From NCBI RefSeq assembly GCF_000472965.1, contig NZ_AXAU01000001.1, positions 775,162 to 839,161 on the forward strand: DNA of 64,000 bases, given 5' to 3'. Below the pieces are notes generated by a model that saw only the letters and a list, made by a program, of their open reading frames with translations, was not told where the DNA came from and did no database searches. Shown here one piece after another: positions 56,769 through 64,000 of the stretch (position 1 is the first letter of the stretch; each line of letters starts with the position of its first letter). Origin of the DNA: Bradyrhizobium murdochi. GTDB lineage: Bacteria; Pseudomonadota; Alphaproteobacteria; Rhizobiales; Xanthobacteraceae. The translations under genes were made by a program, and so were the position numbers.

Positions 56769-58060
56769 TCAGCCGCGTCTTTCAAAACTCCGACGATCAA
56801 CTGGACGACACGCCGACGCAGCCCGAGGAATACATCTCGCCGGCACCGCGCGTATCGGTACAGGCCTTTTGCGCCAGTGTGGCGATCGCAACCGCGGTTC
56901 GCGCGGCGAGCGAAGACCGCCGTCTCGGCAAGGCCCATCTTTCGGTTCACATGGGCGGCATTGCCGCCGCCATCGAGGCCTACCACACGGCGCCAACGCC
57001 GAACGTGATCTTGCTGGAGACCGAACCCGGCAGCGATATCCTCGAAGGGCTCGATGAACTCGCGACCGTCTGCGACGCGGGAACGCGCGTCGTCGTGATC
57101 GGCAGCGCCAACGATGTCACGCCCTATCGCGAACTGGTGCGGCGCGGCGTCAGCGACTACGTTACCGGACCGATCGAACCCATCGACGTCGTGCGCGCAA
57201 TATGCGGCCTGTACGCGGCCTCCGAGGCGGTGGCCGTCGGCCGCATCGTCGCCGTCGTCGGCGCCAAGGGCGGTGTCGGTGCATCCACCGTCGCGCATAA
57301 CGTGGCCTGGATGATTGCGCGCGATCTCGCGCTCGATTCCGTCGTGATCGATCTCGATCTTGCCTTCGGCACCGCCGGCCTCGATTACAATCAGGATCCG
57401 GTCCAGGGCATTGCCAATGCCGTCTTTCAGCAGGAACGGCCGGACTCCGCCTTCATGGAGCGTCTGCTGGCGAAATGCACCGATCGCCTCAACCTGTTGG
57501 CGGCGCCCGCAACCTTGGACCAGGTCTACGATTTCGGCGCCGACGCATTCGATGCGATCTTCGATACGATGCGCATGACGACCCCCTGCATCGTGCTCGA
57601 CGTTCCCCACCAATGGTCGGCATGGACCAAGCGCACGCTGGTCGGCGCAGACGACATTCTGATCGTCGCTGAGCCTGACCTCGCCAATATGCGCAACACC
57701 AAGAACATGCTGAACGTGCTGAAGGCGGCGCGGCCCAACGACCGCCCGCCGCTCTATTGCCTGAACCAGGTTGGCATGCACAAGCGTCCGGAGATCTCCA
57801 CGCGCGAATTCGCCAAGGCAATCGAGAGCCAGCCGATCGCGGCCATTCCGTTCGATTCGAAGATGTTCGGCACCGCCGCCAACAACGGCCAGATGATCGC
57901 GCAGATTGCCGCCAAGCATCGCACCACCCAGATGTTCCTGCAGATCGCGCAGCGCATGACGGGCCATGCCGTGACCAAGCGGTCGCGGACTTCGTTCCTG
58001 GCACCGATCATCAAGAAGCTGCAGGGCGCGACGGCCCGCAGGGCCGCGAGCAAAGGATAA
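56765..58060 (+). CDS. cpaE: Flp pilus localisation ATPase CpaE/TadZ
   Basis: A 431-residue protein. Residues about 35-150 form a receiver-like domain without clear phospho-acceptor context ('VILLETEPGSDILEGLDELA'). The ParA/MinD-type domain begins 'GRIVAVVGAKGGVGASTVAH', in which the catalytic Walker lysine is replaced by Ala173 while the signature Lys168 is kept; this deviation is known in TadZ/CpaE proteins. It directs the pilus machine to the pole. The C terminus looks complete. The next genes expected in this operon (cpaF, tadB, tadC) are not found. Confidence 0.92.
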   Translation: MISRVFQNSDDQLDDTPTQPEEYISPAPRVSVQAFCASVAIATAVRAASEDRRLGKAHLSVHMGGIAAAIEAYHTAPTPNVILLETEPGSDILEGLDELATVCDAGTRVVVIGSANDVTPYRELVRRGVSDYVTGPIEPIDVVRAICGLYAASEAVAVGRIVAVVGAKGGVGASTVAHNVAWMIARDLALDSVVIDLDLAFGTAGLDYNQDPVQGIANAVFQQERPDSAFMERLLAKCTDRLNLLAAPATLDQVYDFGADAFDAIFDTMRMTTPCIVLDVPHQWSAWTKRTLVGADDILIVAEPDLANMRNTKNMLNVLKAARPNDRPPLYCLNQVGMHKRPEISTREFAKAIESQPIAAIPFDSKMFGTAANNGQMIAQIAAKHRTTQMFLQIAQRMTGHAVTKRSRTSFLAPIIKKLQGATARRAASKG

Positions 58061-58092
58061 CGGCGCAGCGGCGTTGGACGGCGACGCTGATC

Positions 58093-58180
58093 GCGTTTTC
58101 GGGCGAAAGCCTGCCCCGGACTTAATCGGGATAGCGCTTCGTGTGAAGAAAACGCGTCAAAACAAAAACTAAAGCTCTAT
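58093..58180. repeat. Dispersed-type inverted repeat after cpaE
   Basis: GCGTTTTC (58093-58100) and GAAAACGC (58148-58155) flank a GC-rich spacer, followed by GTCAAAACAAAAACTAAAGC. I remember near-identical intergenic strings recurring through Bradyrhizobium genomes, which is why I call it a repeat. The remainder of 58061-58327 has no recognised gene. Confidence 0.5.
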
Positions 58181-58327
58181 ACCGCCGTATCATGGTCGGC
58201 GCTCAATGCATTCATGAAGTTTGCTCTAGCCGGAGCCAACCTCTCGTGCTCTTAATTCGGGAGTGGCTTTATCTTTGGCCGCGCGGTCGCCTACTTCGTA
58301 GTGCGCTCACCCCGTGGAGTGGCAGCC

Positions 58328-58474
58328 ATGGTGCAGAACCTCGTAACCGGATTTGTCGTAGTGGCTTTGATTATCATGGGCGTGATTGCTTACGCCCAGA
58401 AACATGAAGGGTGCTTGCACGGACGCTCGCTCCAAACCTTCAAGCCCTGCGGATCAATCAGCGCTAATATATAG
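58328..58474 (+). CDS. Small membrane protein (48 aa)
   Basis: Begins with ATG at 58328, with GGAG eight bases upstream, and ends with TAG at 58472. One predicted membrane helix ('LVTGFVVVALIIMGVIAYAQ') is followed by a short tail with two cysteines. Function unknown. It lies between cpaE and the tRNA-Thr, at the start of the accessory block. Confidence 0.45.
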   Translation: MVQNLVTGFVVVALIIMGVIAYAQKHEGCLHGRSLQTFKPCGSISANI

Positions 58475-58546
58475 CGGCTGCCCGCAATGCCGCGGCTAAC
58501 ATCGCGAGACAGTGGCTCTGCCGTATAGGTGCTGCGCTAATTTTCA

Positions 58547-58623
58547 GCCGGCGTAGCTCCTAATGGGAGAGCGGGTGCTTTGTACGCATCAGGTTGCTGG
58601 TTCAAGTCCAGCAGTCGGCTCCA
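58547..58623 (+). tRNA. Divergent tRNA-Thr (TGT)
   Basis: A 77-nt cloverleaf with encoded CCA. Acceptor GCCGGCG faces AGTCGGC (one G-U pair, one G-A mismatch at the base). Anticodon stem GGTGC/GCATC encloses TTTGTAC, giving anticodon TGT. The T arm is GCTGG/CCAGC around TTCAAGT. The D loop (CTAATGGGA) has C where A14 is nearly universal. A short hairpin GACCGG/CCGGTC follows at 58630-58647. The divergence fits a tRNA carried on a mobile element or one decaying. Confidence 0.72.
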
Positions 58624-58972
58624 TCGGGAGACCGGGGTACTCCGGTCGGTCAGCGTGGGGCCCGGCTCATCACAGAAAGGCATCCGAGCGGCACTGCAAT
58701 CAAACCATCAGTGTTCCGACTGTAGGTTTTGGCGCGGCTCTATCACGTGTTGATGGATATGTCCGCGAGTGGCCCAAATGTGAACCGGCCGGTGCGTTGG
58801 GCGACGTATAGCGCGGTGTAGCGTTAGTGGGCTGGGCCTTGATTTGGTTGTGAGTTCCAGGCTCGCTTTTGATGCGATTCACGACGGGGAGTGGTAGGTC
58901 ACCGATTGGTAGGCTCAATTTTTTCGATGACACGTGCGTTTCATATCGTTGTTTATCGGGGATGCGCAGGAG
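58624..58972. other. Intergenic region between tRNA-Thr and the parA-like gene
   Basis: A 349-bp stretch without a supported gene. Its composition is visibly less GC-rich than the cpa genes. It presumably holds the promoter for the parA-like pair; no parS-like or iteron repeat is recognised. Confidence 0.4.
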
Positions 58973-59635
58973 ATGTACGTTCTTGCTCTGGTCACCCAAA
59001 AAGGCGGAAGCGGCAAGAGCACGCTGGCCGTCGGACTTGCAGTCGCGGCAATGGAGAACGGGGAGCGCGTCGCATTTGTCGAGGCTGATCCACAAGGCAC
59101 GATTTCAAAATGGAAGGAGCGGCGCGGCAATCCCTTTCCGCGGGTCGTTCGGGTCGCCGATCCTGCCGAGATAGAAGGGGCGCTGGTCCGCCTCGAAGCT
59201 GAGGGCATCTGGCTTGCGATCATCGATACTGCCGCCACGAACAATGCGCTGGCCACGCACGCCATCACGAAGGCCGATCTTTGCCTGATCCCGACGCGTC
59301 CGAGTCCCGCGGACATCGAAGCTGCAATACCGACGCTGATTGCTATTCGTAGGTTCAAGCGCCGATTTGCGTTCGTCCTCAATCAGACGCCACCGCGGGG
59401 CTGTCGTTTGAGCGAAGCTGCAACTTCCCTCAATTCGCTCGGCGTACTAGCGCTTCCCTACGTCGGACAGCGCAACGACCACCAGGACGCGCTGGGGACG
59501 GGATTGGGTGTGACCGAGTTTGCACAAGAGGGAAAAGCCTCGGAGGAAGTTCGTGAGCTGTGGCGCTGGGTCTTGAAAAAGCTTGTCGAGGGGTCGTTAG
59601 ATCATGAGCCACACGCAAAAAAGGCGGCGTGCTAG
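58973..59635 (+). CDS. ParA-family ATPase
   Basis: A 220-residue ParA/MinD ATPase. The deviant Walker A is 'QKGGSGKSTLAVGLA' (Lys10 and Lys15), followed by 'VAFVEADPQGTISKWKERRG' (Walker A' with DPQG) and 'WLAIIDTAATNNALATHA' (Walker B). It has no N-terminal HTH, so it is of the short type found on plasmids and in cargo-positioning systems. ATG at 58973 is preferred by homology ('MYVLALVTQKGG'); a GTG at 58934 is in frame. Its 3' end overlaps the next gene by 32 bp. It differs from cpaE and is not a housekeeping parA next to gidB. Confidence 0.88.
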   Translation: MYVLALVTQKGGSGKSTLAVGLAVAAMENGERVAFVEADPQGTISKWKERRGNPFPRVVRVADPAEIEGALVRLEAEGIWLAIIDTAATNNALATHAITKADLCLIPTRPSPADIEAAIPTLIAIRRFKRRFAFVLNQTPPRGCRLSEAATSLNSLGVLALPYVGQRNDHQDALGTGLGVTEFAQEGKASEEVRELWRWVLKKLVEGSLDHEPHAKKAAC

Positions 59636-60635
59636 CCATACCCGCTTTGCGCGACGCTCGCTGGTGGAGCTTACCGCGGCGGCGAGCCGAGTCGTTGACG
59701 ATGGCCTGTTTGTGTTGTCCAGCGGGATTGCTGCTTCCAATCCGCGATCGGAGCACACGGGCGAGAAGACGTCTGATCAAGCAATCCTTGCAAGGCAAGC
59801 GATGGCTCCGAGTCCCGTTGCGGTGCTTGAATCTCGGAATGCGGCGGCGCCGCGCAAGGATGAACTCCTAGATTCCGACACTACCACCGAGATGATGGTG
59901 AAGATTGCCAAGGACTATCAAAACAGAGCTTTTGAGGACATCAAAACCAGTCTGAATGCTGCGTTGGGCCATGCAAAGGACCTCGTAGAGACACGGGTGG
60001 GAGGCGAAGCGGCGTCGAAAGGCATCGGCGGTTCCAATCTTGAAAGCAATTTTTTGACCGTTCTCAAAGAAGCCGCAACGGAGTTCCGCGCTGATGTGGT
60101 CGAATTGAGTGTGCAGAAGGAACCAGCCGACGGCGCAGGGCAGCCGCAACCGCGATACATGCGGCGGCTCACCGACGAGGCGGTCAGATTGCTGGACGAT
60201 CTTCGGAGCGGCAAGCTGGAGAATCAGGCGAACTTCATCTTGAGCGAATGCTTCAGAGAAGCCGCCAGCGCCTTCTCTATGATCAATCAGCAGCTCAAGC
60301 GCGAGGGCTATGCCGCGAGCATTGATCCATCAATCTTCATCTGGCTTGCCAATATCACCGAACCGGAGACGCGCGACACCGGGACCATGCGGCTTGAGAT
60401 CGTACCCAACCACCGAGGTCGTCCGAGCACGTACACGCGCCAAGTCGCTCAGTTCATCTGGCACCTTGTCGAGGGGCAGGGCTGCCGGCGACAGGCCGCA
60501 TATCAGGCGGCGCTCACGAAGTTCACCGTAAGCGCGAGTTTCGCCGAGAAGGCCTATGCCTTTTGGGAGCCGATCTTCAAACGGGCGGGACCACACGTGA
60601 AGATGCTGACCCGCATTTCAGATCCAGAAATGTAA
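59604..60635 (+). CDS. Unknown protein overlapping the parA-like gene
   Basis: A 343-residue protein with no firm family. The N terminus is basic ('SHTQKRRRASHTRFARRSL'), as in nucleic-acid-binding tails. Residues about 90-130 contain a phasin-like helix pattern ('IAKDYQNRAFEDIKTSLNAA'). The C-terminal half is helical, with 'GRPSTYTRQVAQFIWHLVEG' followed by 'CRRQAAYQAALTKFTVSASF', resembling a resolvase/HTH-like segment. The 32-bp overlap with the ATPase gene suggests a coupled pair, so it is a candidate partner or adaptor for the ParA. Function is inference. Confidence 0.65.
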   Translation: MSHTQKRRRASHTRFARRSLVELTAAASRVVDDGLFVLSSGIAASNPRSEHTGEKTSDQAILARQAMAPSPVAVLESRNAAAPRKDELLDSDTTTEMMVKIAKDYQNRAFEDIKTSLNAALGHAKDLVETRVGGEAASKGIGGSNLESNFLTVLKEAATEFRADVVELSVQKEPADGAGQPQPRYMRRLTDEAVRLLDDLRSGKLENQANFILSECFREAASAFSMINQQLKREGYAASIDPSIFIWLANITEPETRDTGTMRLEIVPNHRGRPSTYTRQVAQFIWHLVEGQGCRRQAAYQAALTKFTVSASFAEKAYAFWEPIFKRAGPHVKMLTRISDPEM

Positions 60636-60636
60636 A

Positions 60637-60684
60637 GCTAAGCAGCGCGGGCATTTGGCGTCCGATTTGACTGAGGCCGAGGCC
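60637..60684 (+). pseudogene. Possible IS5-type transposase N-terminal fragment
   Basis: The frame reads 'AKQRGHLASDLTEAEA', similar to the 'YPSDLTDAEW' start of IS5-family transposases, then diverges into unrelated residues and stops. Too short for certainty; it begins directly after the stop of the unknown gene. Confidence 0.3.
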
Positions 60685-60779
60685 CCGCCGAGGACCGCCC
60701 GGCAACTTCGTCCGAGCTTTGGACGAAGAGGACGCTGACGTTAGGGCCGTTCCTGCATGGCCCACGATTGCGCTGATAA

Positions 60780-60869
60780 GGGGCCGGAGCGAAGCCGGCT
60801 GATCTGCCGGTCCAGACGCCGACCAAGTACGAGCTGATGGTCAATCTGAAAACCGCCAGGGCGCCCTAA
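60780..60869 (+). pseudogene. Fragment of ABC transporter substrate-binding protein C-terminal region
   Basis: The frame reads 'GAKPADLPVQTPTKYELMVN' then 'LKTARAP' and stop. This closely follows the conserved near-C-terminal motif of the PF04392-type solute-binding proteins ('KPADLPVQQPTKFELVINLK' as I remember it). Upstream in the same frame are stop codons, so this is a remnant. Confidence 0.6.
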
Positions 60870-60886
60870 TGAGAACCGATAGAGCT

Positions 60887-61714
60887 TTATTCGGAACGCC
60901 GGGCCGCGGCGATCGGCATCTTGTCGGCCTCGGCCCGCGCGTTCTCCTTGTCCTTTCGCACCAGCATCCGCTTCAATTGCGCGACGTGGGCGGCCGCCTC
61001 GGCGGGCGGCAGGTCGGCCTTCACGATCTTTTCTGCCTCGGCAAAACGACCCTGCAGGCCAACCGCCAGTGCAAGATTGGCGCGCACGCGCGGATCGGTC
61101 CCCGCCAGATTGTGGGCGCGGCGCAGCGTCTCCTCGGCCCTGGCTAGATCCTTCGAAAGCACGTAGGACAGTCCGAGATTGGACAGCACCGACGGATGGT
61201 CGGGCACGATTTTCAGCGCGCTCGCATAGTATTGCCGCGCCTCCTCGTATCGGCCGAGTTGATCGAGTGTTGCTCCCTGCGCCGACAACAGCCGCCAATC
61301 GGGATCGTCGGGGCTGTGGGCGCGGCCGAGCACGTCGAAAGCCTGCTGGAAATTGCCGTTGTCCGCCAACGCGCGGCCGTAGGCTGCGAGCAACAGCTTA
61401 TTGCCCGGGTGGGCGATGGAGGCCTGTTCGAGCACCGCAACCGCCTGCGACCGCTGCCCTGTCGCGCGAAGCGCCTTACCGTATTTCAGCGCCGCGTCGG
61501 CATCCTTCGGATTGGCGCGATAGCGTTCCTGGTAAAGTTGGATATCGCGGCGCGGATCGGTGGCGTGGTCAGTGTAGGCCTTCTCGCCGATCGAACCGGT
61601 AATGTCTGACAGTCCCGAGGTCTGGCAGCCGCCAAGCCCCAACGCCAGGATCAGGGTCGACGTGCACGCAAGGAGCCGCGTGACGCGGGGCGGATGGGAC
61701 AATTTCTGGAGCAT
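60887..61714 (-). CDS. TPR lipoprotein, TadD-like
   Basis: A 275-residue lipoprotein with lipobox 'LILALGLGGC' and at least four TPR units ('AALKYGKALRATGQRSQAVA', 'LLAAYGRALADNGNFQQAFD', 'SAQGATLDQLGRYEEARQYY', 'SNLGLSYVLSKDLARAEETL'). The layout is that of TadD, a pilotin-like lipoprotein of the Flp pilus. It is on the opposite strand from cpaBCDE, about 2.8 kb beyond cpaE, where TadD would be expected after tadBC. ATG at 61714 is used because it puts the signal peptide at the N terminus. Confidence 0.82.
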   Translation of the reverse strand: MLQKLSHPPRVTRLLACTSTLILALGLGGCQTSGLSDITGSIGEKAYTDHATDPRRDIQLYQERYRANPKDADAALKYGKALRATGQRSQAVAVLEQASIAHPGNKLLLAAYGRALADNGNFQQAFDVLGRAHSPDDPDWRLLSAQGATLDQLGRYEEARQYYASALKIVPDHPSVLSNLGLSYVLSKDLARAEETLRRAHNLAGTDPRVRANLALAVGLQGRFAEAEKIVKADLPPAEAAAHVAQLKRMLVRKDKENARAEADKMPIAAARRSE

Positions 61715-61882
61715 GTAGCGGGACTCACGGCGGCGACTGTCCCAGAAGTGTTCACAGCTTAACCCTAAGTTCCGGTTAAGCTGGCCCGCTTTTGCGGTAA
61801 TTGGCGACCTTGGCGGGCGGCTCCCGCCAGGCATGCGCTTGCCGGCCCGCTCTCGGGCCGACCGCACCGGCGGGGCGATGGC

Positions 61883-62158
61883 CTAGTCGAGGAATTGCGC
61901 GCCGAGTTCGCAACCGATCCGCCAGGCCAGCTTGCACTGACGCGGCCTTCCCTCCGAAAAGATCACCGTGAATTCGGGAGGAATTTCGGGATATTCGGCG
62001 ATGATCTTCACGCCGCCATCCGACATGTCCGTAATCATGCAGTCGCGCGGCAATCCGCCGGTCGCAAACTGTATTTTCGCAAAATTTCTGCACGCACGTC
62101 GTTCGCTTCTGCGGCGATTCGCTAACATGTCTACCCTGGCCTTGCTGGAGTGATTCAC
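61883..62158 (-). CDS. PilZ-domain protein
   Basis: A 91-residue single-domain PilZ protein, which binds cyclic di-GMP. The motif 'NRRRSERRACR' supplies the RxxxR element and 'ITDMSDGGVKI' the [D/N]xSxxG element. Beyond the domain there is no effector region, so it would act by protein contact. GTG at 62158 gives the full frame; ATG at 62128, with AGGG five bases upstream, is an alternative start. It may tune pilus or exopolysaccharide functions nearby, which is speculation. Confidence 0.82.
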   Translation of the reverse strand: MNHSSKARVDMLANRRRSERRACRNFAKIQFATGGLPRDCMITDMSDGGVKIIAEYPEIPPEFTVIFSEGRPRQCKLAWRIGCELGAQFLD

Positions 62159-62339
62159 CCGAAGGTGCCCTCAGCTTTACCGAAGAATTGTTGGAATTGA
62201 CCTAGCGCAACGGCTCGCAATGTAACTGATCCGTTCGAATTCCGTTTACCGAATCCGGAACCTTCGAGCACCTGCAAGCCACGCTGCAATTTTCAGCAAA
62301 TTAGAGGATGATCGCGACGCGGCGTCGAGCCGCTGACGG

Positions 62340-62678
62340 TCAGCGATCGAGCGTCTTCGAGGCGGTGGCACGGTTCTTCACGATCAGCATGATGTTTCTG
62401 ATGTAGATGATCGTGGCCATGGACTGGCCGATGATGATCACGGGCTCGCGCTTGGCGATGCCGTAGATCAGCGTCATCATGCCGCCTCCCATCGAGAAGA
62501 GCCAGAACGCCATCGGCACCACGCTCTGTCCGGCCCGTTCGCTCGATATCCACTGCACCAGGAATCGCGCGGTGAACAGCAATTGCGCGATCAGCCCGAA
62601 CGCCAGCCAGAAATCGAACTTGGCGACGAACACGTCGTAGAGATAGTCGCCGAGCGCCTGGCCAAATTGAATCAGCAT
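62340..62678 (-). CDS. LpxB N-terminal-domain-like membrane protein
   Basis: A 112-residue protein with three predicted membrane helices ('FWLAFGLIAQLLFTARFLVQ', 'PMAFWLFSMGGGMMTLIYGI', 'VIIIGQSMATIIYIRNIML'). 'QWISSERAGQSVVPMAFW' is the conserved core of the lipid-A-disaccharide-synthase N-terminal family. Proteins of this kind accompany GT2 glycosyltransferases that use polyprenyl phosphate. ATG at 62678 overlaps the stop of the glycosyltransferase gene by one base (TGATG). Confidence 0.87.
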   Translation of the reverse strand: MLIQFGQALGDYLYDVFVAKFDFWLAFGLIAQLLFTARFLVQWISSERAGQSVVPMAFWLFSMGGGMMTLIYGIAKREPVIIIGQSMATIIYIRNIMLIVKNRATASKTLDR

Positions 62679-63421
62679 CAGCGAACCTCGATGGCAACGG
62701 GCGTCGACTTCTTGCGCCGGATCAGCCACCACACGCCGGCGAGATCCATGATCCCGATCCATAACCGGTCAAAGAAGCCGTAATTGGACACGCCGGATTG
62801 GCGCGGGCGGTCGATCACGTCGACGTAAGCGATGTCGAAACCTTCGCGGCGCACCAGCGCCGGCAGGAACCGATGCAGCCCGTCGAAATAGGGCATCGAC
62901 AGGAACACTTCGCGCGGGAACGCCTTCAGCCCGCAACCGGTGTCGCGGGTACCATCGCGCAGGATCGCGCTGCGCACGCCGTTGGCGATCCGCGACTGCA
63001 GTTTCTTGAAGCCGGTGTCCTTGCGCCCGACGCGTTGGCCTGCCGCAAGACCGACGCGGCCGTCGCCTTTTTCAACTGCCGCGATCAGGTCCGGCAGGAA
63101 CGCCGGATTGTTTTGCCCGTCGCCGTCGAGCGTCGCCACGATGGCGCCGCGCGCGGCCCGCACGCCGCTGCGCACCGCTGCCGATTGCCCGGTCGAGGCG
63201 GCGTGCTTCAGGTGCCGAAGCTGCGGATATTGTTTCATCATCGCCGCCAGCCGCTCGGCGGTCGCATCCGTCGAACCATCGTTGACATAGATGATCTCGT
63301 AGGCCCAGCGGCTGCCGAGCGCGCTGACCATTTCCGCAATCAGCGGCGCGACGTTGTCCGCCTCGTTGCGTACCGGTACGACGATTGAAACGGCGACCGC
63401 ATCTCTGTCGGCAGGTATCAA
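62678..63421 (-). CDS. Family 2 glycosyltransferase (polyprenyl-phosphate type)
   Basis: A 247-residue GT-A enzyme. 'VSIVVPVRNEADNVAPLIAE' opens the fold; 'YEIIYVNDGSTDATAERLAA' and 'VATLDGDGQNNPAFLPDLIA' carry the nucleotide-sugar and DxD-type metal motifs. The relatives (DPM1, ArnC) transfer sugars to polyprenyl phosphate. A C-terminal helix ('LWIGIMDLAGVWWLIRR') is probably membrane-associated. The apparent start is TTG at 63421; no ATG lies in frame nearby. It is coupled to the LpxB_N-like gene and 71 bp from the PAP2 gene. Confidence 0.9.
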   Translation of the reverse strand: MIPADRDAVAVSIVVPVRNEADNVAPLIAEMVSALGSRWAYEIIYVNDGSTDATAERLAAMMKQYPQLRHLKHAASTGQSAAVRSGVRAARGAIVATLDGDGQNNPAFLPDLIAAVEKGDGRVGLAAGQRVGRKDTGFKKLQSRIANGVRSAILRDGTRDTGCGLKAFPREVFLSMPYFDGLHRFLPALVRREGFDIAYVDVIDRPRQSGVSNYGFFDRLWIGIMDLAGVWWLIRRKKSTPVAIEVR

Positions 63422-63492
63422 ATCGGCACTCGTCTGGTTGGTTTGGAAGGACCCGGAACCGGGCGTATCGGGCCGTCTGGCGGCGTCCGCTT

Positions 63493-64000
63493 TTATGGGG
63501 CGAAAGCGCCCCGGGCAACCCTTTTGAGGCGCCCGGACGAGGGCCCCGCAAGGGACACGATGCTGCCGTCGCGCTGGATCGCAAATCCGAGCCGGCGGGC
63601 CGCAAACCAGTATCGTACGAACATCGCTCCGACGATGCCGACCAGGGCCCCGGCAACCACGTCACTCGGATGGTGGGCGACCAGCACCAGACGGGTCGCC
63701 GCGATGATGAGGGCATAGACGGCCATCGCAAAGCGAGCCTTCGGCCAGATGACCGACACGGCGAACGCGAGCGCAAAGGCGGTCGTGGCGTGGCCGGAAG
63801 GAAAGCTGAAATAAGCGGGGTTGCCTGCGAAGTGCGAGAAGTGGAAAGCATTGGCCTCGCCGCCGACAAATGGCCGACCGCGACCGATGCTGTATTTCAG
63901 CACCTCGGTGACCAGACTGGACAGGGCGACGGCGCAAAAGATGAACTGCAGCCGTGTTCCGAGACCGAGCAGCAATGAGCGGCGGATGCCATGGAGGGCC
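63493..64000 (-). CDS. PAP2-family phosphatase, partial
   Basis: The frame remains open to the right edge, so the N terminus is outside the window. All three acid-phosphatase motifs are present: 'KYSIGRGRP', 'PSGHATTAF' and 'RLVLVAHHPSDVVAG'. Several membrane helices surround them. Such enzymes dephosphorylate lipid phosphates, for example lipid A (LpxE) or undecaprenyl diphosphate. It leads or belongs to an operon with the GT2 and LpxB_N-like genes, consistent with recycling or modifying a polyprenyl- or lipid-A-linked sugar. Confidence 0.88.
   Translation of the reverse strand, partial: ALHGIRRSLLLGLGTRLQFIFCAVALSSLVTEVLKYSIGRGRPFVGGEANAFHFSHFAGNPAYFSFPSGHATTAFALAFAVSVIWPKARFAMAVYALIIAATRLVLVAHHPSDVVAGALVGIVGAMFVRYWFAARRLGFAIQRDGSIVSLAGPSSGRLKRVARGAFAP

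Overview
The window is GC-rich chromosomal DNA of an alphaproteobacterium of the order Hyphomicrobiales. Protein style and intergenic repeats point to Bradyrhizobium or a close relative: a PopZ polar-organising protein, an Aap-type amino-acid ABC transporter, a Cpa/Tad pilus locus, and several palindromic intergenic elements of a kind common in that genus. Genus assignment is inference; no rRNA is present. The window starts inside a thiamine-diphosphate enzyme gene and ends inside a PAP2-family phosphatase gene.

Layout. 0-4 kb: a beta-hydroxyacid dehydrogenase, then a lipA / P-loop NTPase / COQ10-like START-domain operon and a 3-methyladenine glycosylase. 4-5 kb: a gene-free block of palindromic repeats. 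5-10 kb: a three-subunit molybdenum hydroxylase (paoABC type) with an AraC regulator. 10-20 kb: a secreted GH113-like/CBM/RTX protein, then valS, popZ, a tolC-like gene and a pcm-like gene, and tRNA-Asn. 20-26.6 kb: an NmrA-like/DUF1772 pair with a divergent TetR gene, small proteins, tRNA-Cys with a displaced copy of its 5' half, and a tapT-like DTW gene. 26.6-36 kb: a four-gene MdtABC-type RND efflux operon. 36-44 kb: cyclopropane fatty acid synthase, cysteine synthase, the aapJQMP operon. 44-46.4 kb: metC and a short thrS preceded by a putative transcription attenuator. 46.5-53.5 kb: a PdxA-like / TctABC / CoA-transferase / enoyl-CoA hydratase catabolic operon with a divergent GntR regulator. 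53.7-58.1 kb: cpaBCDE. 58.1-60.9 kb: an accessory block with a divergent tRNA-Thr, a ParA-like ATPase overlapping an unknown gene, and gene fragments. 60.9-64 kb: a TadD-like TPR lipoprotein, a PilZ protein and a lipid/glycan operon (PAP2, GT2, LpxB_N-like).

Most interesting points. The short threonyl-tRNA synthetase lacks the N-terminal TGS/editing region and lies behind what looks like a rhizobial-style attenuator: a sigma70-like promoter whose expected start falls on the AUG of a 23-codon leader peptide with two Thr codons, followed by a strong intrinsic terminator. The Cpa/Tad pilus locus stops after cpaE; the expected cpaF-tadB-tadC genes are absent, and the block before tadD holds the tRNA-Thr, the ParA-plus-unknown pair and fragments resembling an IS transposase and an ABC solute-binding protein. 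The 5' half of tRNA-Cys, cut at the anticodon loop, is repeated 704 bp away, as expected for an integration or excision scar.
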